Under the pieces are notes generated by a model. It was not told the origin of the DNA, did no database searches, and saw nothing but the letters and a program-made list of their open reading frames with translations. From Actinacidiphila glaucinigra (GTDB lineage Bacteria > Actinomycetota > Actinomycetes > Streptomycetales > Streptomycetaceae), in assembly GCF_900188405.1 (NCBI RefSeq), contig NZ_FZOF01000002.1, positions 1-64,000 on the forward strand: a stretch of 64,000 bases of DNA. Reading direction: 5' to 3'. A program made the translations under genes and the position numbers. Below are positions 55,645 through 64,000 of the stretch, piece after piece; the stretch's first letter is position 1; each line of letters starts with the position of its first letter.

Positions 55645-56013
55645 TCACTCCTTGAGTGCGTCGTCCAGGGTGTCGTGGACGGTGAACACGGCCTCGGCGC
55701 CGGTGATGGCGAACACCTTGGCCACGGCCGGCTTCATTCCGGCCAGATGGACCGCACCGCCCGCGGCCTCGGCCTTCAGCCGGGTGCCGAGCAGGACGTT
55801 GAGCCCGGTGGAGTCGCAGAACTCCAATTGCGTGCAGTCCACCACGAGGGTGCCGAAGCCGTCCTCGATCAGTGTGTCGAGCGGCTCCCGCAGCAGGTCG
55901 GCGGTGTGGTGGTCGAGCTCGCCCGCGGGCGCGACGACCGCCTTCGTGCCGTACCGCTGCACGGAAACGTGCAGCCGGTCACGCCCGGTCGTGTCGACCA
56001 TCTCGCGGTCCAT
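55645..56013 (-). CDS. STAS-domain anti-anti-sigma factor
   Basis: A 122-residue STAS protein starting MDREMVDTTGRDRLHVSV. The phosphorylatable serine is Ser68 in LEFCDSTGLNVLLGTR; the preceding TLVVDCTQL strand is typical. Unphosphorylated it would bind the anti-sigma kinase and free the sigma factor. GGAGG lies 7 nt before the ATG. It is on the same strand as the kinase gene and divergent from the sigma factor gene. Confidence 0.9.
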   Translation of the reverse strand: MDREMVDTTGRDRLHVSVQRYGTKAVVAPAGELDHHTADLLREPLDTLIEDGFGTLVVDCTQLEFCDSTGLNVLLGTRLKAEAAGGAVHLAGMKPAVAKVFAITGAEAVFTVHDTLDDALKE

Positions 56014-56211
56014 GCACACTCCTCCCGGACGACTCGGCGATCCGCTTCTCGCACCCTACGCGCTTCCTGACCTGGGTGGTAGTCGCTCCGGCGGCGTCCG
56101 GAGATCGATGTCCCCCGGGTTGCAATATCCGTGCCGAACGGGGTAGGCGTTGAGTGTGGGCTGAATTTCAGGCTCCGCTTGCCCTGCCGCCGCACCCCGA
56201 GGGAGGAGAGC

Positions 56212-57096
56212 ATGGCACCCCGTCTCGACGCGCACGACGCGTCGGCGACCACCGAGGCCGGCGTCCACGAGGAACACGGAACACCGGAGGGCCTGGAGGA
56301 CCTCCCGGAGATCCCGCCCTTCGACGAGGTGGGTCCGGTCGACGCACGGGCCCTGTCCAAGACGCTCTTCCGGCGACTCGAGACGCTGGAGGAGGGCACC
56401 CATGAGTACAGCTATGTGCGCAACACCCTGGTCGAGCTCAACCTCGCCCTGGTGAAGTTCGCCGCCTCCCGGTTCCGCTCCCGCAGCGAGCCGGTCGAGG
56501 ACATCGTCCAGGTCGGCACGATCGGGCTGATCAAGGCCATCGACCGCTTCGAGCTGAGCCGCGGGGTCGAGTTCCCCACGTTCGCGATGCCGACCATCAT
56601 CGGCGAGATCAAGCGCTTCTTCCGCGACACCTCCTGGTCCGTGCGGGTGCCGCGGCGGCTGCAGGAGCTCCGGCTGGACCTGGCCAAGGCCGGTGACGAG
56701 CTCGCGCAGCAGCTGGACCGCGCGCCGACCGTCGCCGAGCTGGCCGACCGGCTGCAGATCACCGAGGGCGAGGTCGTCGAGGGCATGAGCGCGAGCAACG
56801 CGTACACCGCGAGCTCGCTGGACGCCCAGCCCGAGGAGGACGACACCGAAGGGGCGCTCGCCGACCGCATCGGCTACGAGGACCACGGTCTGGAGGGGAT
56901 CGAGTACGTGGAGTCCCTCAAGCCGCTGATCGCCGAGCTCCCGGCGCGCGACCGGCAGATCCTCTCGCTGCGCTTCGTGGGCAACATGACACAGTCCGAG
57001 ATCGGCGACGAGCTGGGCATCTCCCAGATGCACGTGTCACGGCTGCTCAGCCGCACCCTCGGGCGTCTGCGGCGGGGGCTGCTCGTGGAGGAGTGA
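56212..57096 (+). CDS. RNA polymerase sigma factor, SigB/SigF/SigG family
   Basis: A 294-residue stress/sporulation sigma factor. Region 2 includes DIVQVGTIGLIKAIDRFELSRGVEFPTFA; region 3 is about RVPRRLQELRLDLAKAG; region 4 is LPARDRQILSLRFVGNMTQSEIGDELGISQMHVSRLL. An acidic N-terminal extension of ~50 residues precedes. GGGAGGAG precedes the ATG. Two regulators are divergent just upstream. By position and partners it probably corresponds to SigI of S. coelicolor (from memory). Confidence 0.93.
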   Translation: MAPRLDAHDASATTEAGVHEEHGTPEGLEDLPEIPPFDEVGPVDARALSKTLFRRLETLEEGTHEYSYVRNTLVELNLALVKFAASRFRSRSEPVEDIVQVGTIGLIKAIDRFELSRGVEFPTFAMPTIIGEIKRFFRDTSWSVRVPRRLQELRLDLAKAGDELAQQLDRAPTVAELADRLQITEGEVVEGMSASNAYTASSLDAQPEEDDTEGALADRIGYEDHGLEGIEYVESLKPLIAELPARDRQILSLRFVGNMTQSEIGDELGISQMHVSRLLSRTLGRLRRGLLVEE

Positions 57097-57124
57097 CCCG
57101 CTCCCCTTCCCCGGTACGGCGCGA

Positions 57125-57156
57125 CGGGCCCGGTGAGAGTTCTCTCACCGGGCCCG
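57125..57156. terminator. Bidirectional terminator hairpin
   Basis: A near-perfect 14-15-bp stem (57125-57139 with 57142-57156) lies between the convergent sigma factor (ends 57096) and hutI (ends 57258) genes. Confidence 0.75.
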
Positions 57157-57257
57157 CGGCGTTCGCCCGCGGCGATCCGGCCGCGTTCGGCCAGGGCGGG
57201 CAGGCGAGGAGGCGGGGGGAGGCCGTGTCGGCCGCATCCGCCCGCGCCTGGCGCGGG

Positions 57258-58430
57258 TCAGATCGATTCGCGCACCCCGCGCCGCCATACGGCGGACACC
57301 AGCGGCACACCGGGCCGGTAGGCGAGGTGGACGTGCGACGGGGCGTCCAGCACGACCACGTCGGCCCGCGCGCCGGGCGCGAGCCGTCCGACGTCGTCCC
57401 GGCGCAGCGCCAGCGCCCCGCCCAGGGTCGCGGCCCGCACCGCCTCGTCGGGGGTCATCCGCATGTCCCGTACCGCGACGGCGACGCAGAAGGGCATGGA
57501 GCTGGTGAAGGAGGAGCCGGGGTTGCAGTCCGTGGACAGGGCGACCGTCGCGCCCGCGTCGATCAGCCGCCGCGCGTCGGGGTAGACCGCGCGGGTGGAG
57601 AACTCGGCGCCGGGCAGCAGGGTCGCGACCGTGCGGCCGCCGGCGAGCGCGTCGACGTCGGCGTCGGTGAGGTGGGTGCAGTGGTCGGCGGAGGCCGCGT
57701 CCAGCTCCACGGCGAGCTGCACGCCCGGGCCGTGGCCGAGCTGGTTGGCGTGCACCCGCGGGACCAGGCCGCGGGCGGCACCGGCGGTGAGGATGGCGCG
57801 GGCCTGGTCGCCGTCGAAGGCGCCGCGCTCGCAGAAGACGTCGACCCAACGGGCGTACGGGGCGCAGGCATCGAGCATCGGGCCGGTCACCAGGTCGACG
57901 TAGCCGGCCGGGTCGTCGGCGTACTCCGGGGCGACGATGTGCGCGCCGAGGAAGGTGACCTCGTCGGCGTGGTCGCCCGCGATGCGCAGCGCGCGGGCCT
58001 CGTCGTGCGGGGTGAGGCCGTAGCCGGACTTGGTCTCGATGGTGGTGGTGCCCTGGCGCAGGGCCTCGGCGACGTAGCGGGCGACGTTGGCGTGCAGCTC
58101 GTCGTCGCTCGCCGCGCGGGTGGCGGCGACGGTGGTGCGGATGCCGCCCGCGGTGTACGCCTGCCCGGACATGCGGGCGTTGAACTCGCGGGTGCGGTCG
58201 CCGGCGAAGACCAGGTGCGAGTGGGAGTCGACGAAGCCCGGGATGACGGCCCGTCCGGCCGCGTCGTACGACTCGTCCGCGGCGGGCGCCGCGGCGGAGG
58301 GGCCGACCCAGGCCACGTGCTCGCCGTCGATGACGACGGCCGCGTCCTCCAGCAGGCCGAGCGGGCCCTCCCCGAGCGCCGGGTCGTTGGTGACCAGGCT
58401 GCCGATGCGGGTGATGACGCTGCTGCTCAT
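57258..58430 (-). CDS. hutI: Imidazolonepropionase
   Basis: A 390-residue metal-dependent amidohydrolase opening the ring of 4-imidazolone-5-propanoate to N-formimino-L-glutamate, third step of histidine degradation. Seen: metal ligands in [33 protein letters not shown] and [15 protein letters not shown]. The ATG overlaps the hutF stop (ATGA), so it is the last gene of the hut operon on the minus strand. Confidence 0.95.
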   Translation of the reverse strand: MSSSVITRIGSLVTNDPALGEGPLGLLEDAAVVIDGEHVAWVGPSAAAPAADESYDAAGRAVIPGFVDSHSHLVFAGDRTREFNARMSGQAYTAGGIRTTVAATRAASDDELHANVARYVAEALRQGTTTIETKSGYGLTPHDEARALRIAGDHADEVTFLGAHIVAPEYADDPAGYVDLVTGPMLDACAPYARWVDVFCERGAFDGDQARAILTAGAARGLVPRVHANQLGHGPGVQLAVELDAASADHCTHLTDADVDALAGGRTVATLLPGAEFSTRAVYPDARRLIDAGATVALSTDCNPGSSFTSSMPFCVAVAVRDMRMTPDEAVRAATLGGALALRRDDVGRLAPGARADVVVLDAPSHVHLAYRPGVPLVSAVWRRGVRESI

Positions 58431-59791
58431 GACGGGTTTCCTTCGGCGGCGGGGACGGCGGAGATCGCGGCGGCCAGGGCCGCGCCCACGTCGTGGACGA
58501 GCTGGTGCGCGCCGTCGCGGACGACGTGGCGGCCGCCGACCACCGTGTGGCGGACGTCGGCCCCGGTGGCCGCGAAGACGGCGGTCTCGGCGCCGAGCCG
58601 GGCCGGGGGGCCCGCGGTGCGCGCGCTGTCCAGCGCGATGGTGGTGAAGTCGGCGAGCGCGCCCGCCTCCAGCCGTCCGGCGTCGGCCCAGCCGAGCGAG
58701 GCGTGGCCGTCGGCGGTGGCGGCGCGCAGCAGCTGGGCGGCGGTCCAGTGCCCGCGGGTGCGGGTGCGCAGCCGCTCGTCCAGCTCCATGGCCCGCGCCT
58801 CCTCGAACAGGTCGATCACGGCGTGGCTGTCGCTGCCGAGGCTGAGCGGGCTGCCCGCCTCCTGCAGCCGCTTGGCCGGGCCGATCCCGTCGGCGAGGTC
58901 CCGTTCGGTGGTCGGGCACATGCAGATCGTGGTGCCGGAGCCGCCGAGCAGCGCGATGTCCTCGTCGGTGAGGTGCGTGGCGTGCACGGCCGAGGTGCGC
59001 GGGCCGAGCACGCCGTGGTCGGCGAGGAGCCGGGTGGGGGTGACGCCGTGCGCCGCGTGGCAGGCCTCGTTCTCGGCGGGCTGCTCGGACAGGTGGACGT
59101 GCAGCGGCGCCTGGCGGTCCTCGGCCCAGCGCACGACGGTGGCCAGCTGGGCGGCGGGGACGGCGCGCACCGAGTGGACCGCCGCACCGATCCGCGCGTG
59201 GGGCCGGTCGGCCAGGGCGGTGGCGCGTTCGGCCCAGGCCTCGGCGTCGCCGTCGCTGAAGCGCAGCTGGTGCGGTTCGGGGGCGGCGCCGAAGCCGGAG
59301 GAGAGGTAGACGGTGTCGAGGAGGGTGATCCGGATGCCCGCCTCGGCGGCGGCGGCGATCAGCGCCTCGCCCATGGCGTTGGGCTCCTCGTAGGGCGCCC
59401 CGCCCGCCCGGTGGTGCACGTAGTGGAACTCGCCGACGCACGTGATGCCGGCCAGCGCCATCTCCGCGTACGCGGCGCGGGCGAGGTCGAAGTACGTGTC
59501 GGGGGTGAGCGCGGCCGCCACCCGGTACATGGCCTCGCGCCAGGTCCAGAAGGTGCCGCTGCCCTGCTGCACGGTGCCGCGCAGGGCCCGGTGGAAGGCG
59601 TGGCTGTGGGCGTTGGCCAGGCCCGGCAGGGTGAGCCCGCGCAGCGTCACGGCCCCGACGGGCGGCGCGGCGGCCCCGGTGCGCACGGCGGCGATCCGGC
59701 CGTCGGCGGCGGTGTCGACGACCACGCCCCGTTCGACGCGGCCGCCCGTACACGCGTACTCGGCCCAGTAGCTCTGCGGCGTCAGCGACAC
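58427..59791 (-). CDS. hutF: Formimidoylglutamate deiminase
   Basis: A 454-residue amidohydrolase converting N-formimino-L-glutamate to N-formyl-L-glutamate and ammonia. Features: [15 protein letters not shown] (HxH metal site), [23 protein letters not shown] and [16 protein letters not shown]. This is the two-step route, requiring a separate deformylase. GTG start at 59791 overlaps the upstream amidohydrolase by 10 nt; the stop overlaps hutI. Confidence 0.93.
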   Translation of the reverse strand: MSLTPQSYWAEYACTGGRVERGVVVDTAADGRIAAVRTGAAAPPVGAVTLRGLTLPGLANAHSHAFHRALRGTVQQGSGTFWTWREAMYRVAAALTPDTYFDLARAAYAEMALAGITCVGEFHYVHHRAGGAPYEEPNAMGEALIAAAAEAGIRITLLDTVYLSSGFGAAPEPHQLRFSDGDAEAWAERATALADRPHARIGAAVHSVRAVPAAQLATVVRWAEDRQAPLHVHLSEQPAENEACHAAHGVTPTRLLADHGVLGPRTSAVHATHLTDEDIALLGGSGTTICMCPTTERDLADGIGPAKRLQEAGSPLSLGSDSHAVIDLFEEARAMELDERLRTRTRGHWTAAQLLRAATADGHASLGWADAGRLEAGALADFTTIALDSARTAGPPARLGAETAVFAATGADVRHTVVGGRHVVRDGAHQLVHDVGAALAAAISAVPAAEGNPS

Positions 59792-60986
59792 GCCAGGCCC
59801 TCCAGTACGTCGGCGAGTGCGGTCACCCCGGCCAGGCAGTCGTCCTCGGTGGCCGTCTCGGCCGGGGAGTGCGAGACCCCGGTGGGGTTCCGTACGAACA
59901 GCATGGCGGTCGGGACGGCCTCGGAGAGGATGCCGGCGTCGTGTCCCGCCCCGGTCGGCAGCACGGGTACTTCGCCCAGCAGCTTGACGAGCTCGTCGCG
60001 CAGGCCGTGCGCGAACTCCACGACCGGGGTGAAGGACTCCCGGGTGACCTCGACCCGGACCCCGTCGCGCTCGCCCCGCTCGACCGCGGCGCGCTCGATC
60101 TCGCCGACGACCTCGGCCAGCGTGGCCTCGTCGGCGGCGCGCGAGTCCAGCCAGCCGCGCACCAGAGAGGCGATGGCGTTGACGCCGTTGGGCTCGACGC
60201 CGACCTTGCCGAAGGTGGCCAGCGCCCCGGCGAGCCGGGCCTTCTTGCGGGCCGCCAGCACGGTGTTGGCGTACGTCAGCATCGGGTCGCGGCGGTCCTC
60301 CAGGCGGGTGGTGCCCGCGTGGTTGGCCTCGCCGTGGAAGTCGAACCGCCAGCGGCCGTGCGGCCAGATGGCGGAGGCGACGCCCACGGCGTGCGGGGTG
60401 TCGGCCAGGGCGCGGCCCTGCTCCACGTGCAGTTCGACGAACGCGCCGATGCGGGCGAGGCGTTCGGGGTCGGGGCCGATCGCCTCGGGGTCGTGGCCGG
60501 CGCGTTCCATGGCCTGCGCGAGGGTGACCCCGTCACCGTCGCGCAGCTCCCGGGCCTTCCCGGCGGACAGCTGCCCGGCGGTCAGCCGGGAGCCGACGCA
60601 GGCCAGCCCGAAGCGGGCGCCCTCCTCGTCGCCGAAGTTGACGATCGCCAGCGGCTTGGCGGGGGCGGCGCCGCGGGCGCGCAGCTCGTCCAGCGCCGCG
60701 AAGGACGACACGACGCCCAGCGGGCCGTCGAAGGCGCCGCCGTCGGGCACCGAGTCCAGGTGCGAGCCGGTGACGACGGCGTCCCCGGCGGCGGGGTCGC
60801 CGAGCCAGGCCCACTGGTTGCCGTTGCGGTCCAGCTCATACACCAGACCGCGGCTCTCGGCCTGTGCCTGGAACCAGGCGCGGCAGTCGGTGTCCGCACC
60901 GGTCCAGGCGTAGCGGCGGTAGCCCCCGGAGCCGGAGTCGCGGCCGATGGGCCGCAACTCCGCCCACATCCCGTGGAACGAGGAGG

Positions 60987-60990
<4 letters not shown>
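59782..60990 (-). CDS. M20-family amidohydrolase, allantoate amidohydrolase-like
   Basis: A 402-residue enzyme of the N-carbamoyl/allantoate amidohydrolase family. Metal-site segments are [42 protein letters not shown] and [12 protein letters not shown]. It is usually annotated as allantoate amidohydrolase, yet here it is locked in an overlapping hut operon between hutU and hutF. No HutG-type deformylase is visible in the operon, so it may remove the formyl group from N-formylglutamate (inference). GTG start overlaps the hutU stop (GTGA). Confidence 0.88.
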
Positions 60991-62681
<1,691 letters not shown>

Positions 62682-63277
62682 GCCCCTGCCTCCTCGCGAC
62701 TGGATTGAGTCATTCACATCCTGGTCTGCTGAATAGCCCCAGTCAACCGGGCCGCCGGGACCTGCCCCGGACACGTTCCCCTTCCGGCCGGCTCGTACCC
62801 ACCGGGCGGCTCCCCGGATCGGGCCCGAACCCTGGGCCCCGGCGGCCACGGACCCGCGGCCCGCCACTCCGCACCCCGGCACCGGCACCGGCACCGGCAG
62901 CAGGGCGCCCGGCCCGGCCCGGTCGCGCCGGCACCCCGTACCGACCGGGGCGGACCCGGCGATCGGCGGCGACGCCCCGCACGATGCGCGGGCGGACCGC
63001 CCGGCCGAGACGGCGGAGCCCGGCCGGCCTCGGCACGCCCGTTGCCGGGCGGCTCCCAGGGCGAGCCGGACGGACAGCGGCGGTCCTGCGGGCGGGGAGC
63101 GCTGCGAGGCGCCACCCACCCGGGGGGTGACGCGCCCTGGACGGCGTGTGAGCGGACCGCAGGCCCGGGCCCGGGCGGCAGCCCACCGGCAGGCACCCTC
63201 CGGCGCCCCCGGCGCGGGCGTCACGCGCGCTCACCGGGACCCGGCCCCTCGCGGGCCCGGCCTGACACGATGGCCGT
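62682..63277. promoter_or_regulatory. hutU / decarboxylase divergent upstream region
   Basis: A 596-nt stretch without a gene I can support. The first ~60 nt next to hutU are AT-richer and may hold its promoter. The rest is extremely GC-rich with a short (GCACCG)n-type tandem run at about 62875-62900. ORFs crossing it on both strands are low-complexity Gly/Arg/Pro shadows. No operator for the hut genes is recognisable. Confidence 0.35.
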
Positions 63278-64000
63278 ATGACCGAGGAACCTGCGGCACG
63301 ACGGGAACGGGCACTGCGCGCGGCTGTCGAACGGAGACTGATCGCCCCGGACAGGCCCGTGGTCGGGCTGCTCGACCTGGACGGGGTCCGGGCGGCCGCC
63401 GCCGATCTGCGGGCGGCCTTCGCCACCCCCGGGGTGGAGGTCACCCACACCTTCGCGGTCAAGGCGGCCTCGCTGGTGCCGGTGCTGCGGCTGCTGTCCG
63501 AGGAGGGCGTCGGCGCGGAGGTCGCCAGCCCCGGCGAGCTCGCCCTGGCCCGGGCGGCGGGCGTACCCCCCGGCAGGATCGTGCTGGACTCCCCCGCCAA
63601 GACCCCGGACGAACTGCGGGAGGCGCTGGCCCTCGGCATCGCCCTCAACGCCGACAACCCGCAGGAACTGGCGCGCCTGGACCGGCTGGTGCCGCCCGGC
63701 ACCGCCGCCGCCCCGCTGGGTCTGCGCGTCAACCCCCAGGTCGGCGCGGGCAGCATCGGGGCGATGAGCACGGCCACCGCCACGTCGAAGTTCGGCGTCG
63801 CCCTGCGCGACGAGGGCGCGGTGGACTGGGTGGTCCGCGCCTACCTCGACCGGCCCTGGCTGACCCGGCTGCACACCCACACCGGGTCGCAGGGCGTGCC
63901 CCTGGAGCTGATGGCGGCCGGCGTCCGCGCGGCCTACGAGCTCGCCGAGCGGATCAACACGGCGGCCGGGCGGCGGCAGGTCACCACCCTCGACATCGGC
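63278..64000 (+). CDS. PLP-dependent decarboxylase, DapDC/ODC group (partial, runs off the end)
   Basis: The first 241 residues of a fold-type III PLP enzyme. The PLP lysine is in HTFAVKAAS (about residue 65). LNADNPQELARL, LRVNPQVGAGSIGAMST and the phosphate-site LHTHTGSQGV are typical of diaminopimelate/ornithine decarboxylase family members. ATG at 63278. The substrate (diaminopimelate, ornithine, arginine or a specialised amino acid) cannot be decided from the N-terminal half; the rest of the gene lies beyond the window. Confidence 0.85.
   Translation, partial: MTEEPAARRERALRAAVERRLIAPDRPVVGLLDLDGVRAAAADLRAAFATPGVEVTHTFAVKAASLVPVLRLLSEEGVGAEVASPGELALARAAGVPPGRIVLDSPAKTPDELREALALGIALNADNPQELARLDRLVPPGTAAAPLGLRVNPQVGAGSIGAMSTATATSKFGVALRDEGAVDWVVRAYLDRPWLTRLHTHTGSQGVPLELMAAGVRAAYELAERINTAAGRRQVTTLDIG

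Noticed and set aside
62875..62900. Short tandem run of GCACCG units
   Set aside because: Only about four units in extremely GC-rich DNA; expected by chance and without a regular array, spacers or flanking genes. Not a CRISPR.

Overview
The window is very GC-rich, has GTG starts, overlapping GTGA/ATGA gene junctions and strong third-position G/C bias. It carries whiB, a SigB/F/G-type sigma factor with partner-switch regulators, coenzyme F420 genes and a large LytR-CpsA-Psr (LCP) family. Together these point to a Streptomyces chromosome, in a conserved core region. Gene order resembles, from memory and unchecked, the S. coelicolor SCO3019-SCO3074 region and in part the M. tuberculosis sahH-manA-manB-whiB2-fbiAB-manC-LCP-purKE block. 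I see no tRNA, CRISPR array, insertion sequence, integrase or attachment site.

Layout. 1-634: the 5' tip of a 16S rRNA gene (minus strand) with its leader and tandem promoters. 635-3394: SpoIIM-like and RDD-family membrane proteins and a small unknown protein. 3524-8943: S-adenosylhomocysteine hydrolase, a cation-diffusion transporter, mannose-6-phosphate isomerase, a SIS-domain protein and a Trm112-like zinc ribbon. 9123-17088: phosphomannomutase, DUF3499, a zincin-like protein, a DUF5719 protein and a 1255-residue membrane glycosyltransferase. 17298-20970: whiB, cysteine dioxygenase, and the F420 genes cofD and cofE/fbiB. 21034-25642: a probably frameshifted unknown gene, an AlkA-like glycosylase, a mannose-1-phosphate guanylyltransferase and a PGRP-type amidase. 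25759-41250: a TIGR03089 protein, then seven LCP paralogues interspersed with a GT2 glycosyltransferase, a thioesterase and a DUF1876 protein, ending in a UDP-glucose dehydrogenase. 41251-41882: non-coding DNA that forms a roughly 530-nt imperfect inverted repeat. 41883-49171: a POT peptide transporter, a two-component system, GtrA, purK-purE and a membrane dipeptidase. 49232-54910: a run of secreted or anchored surface proteins, including a WxL-like protein and a WxL-interacting (DUF916-type) partner. 55002-57096: anti-sigma kinase, anti-anti-sigma factor and sigma factor. 57258-62681: the histidine-utilisation operon hutU-amidohydrolase-hutF-hutI (minus strand). 63278-end: the start of a PLP-dependent decarboxylase.

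How the genes fit together. ManA, ManB and the ManC-like enzyme make GDP-mannose; the glycosyltransferases and UDP-glucose dehydrogenase supply glycopolymer precursors; the LCP proteins are expected to attach such polymers to peptidoglycan. The surface cluster at 49-55 kb looks like an actinobacterial relative of Firmicutes WxL complexes built around a repeated beta-rich domain, and is the most interesting locus here. All boundaries come from reading the sequence; no database search was run.
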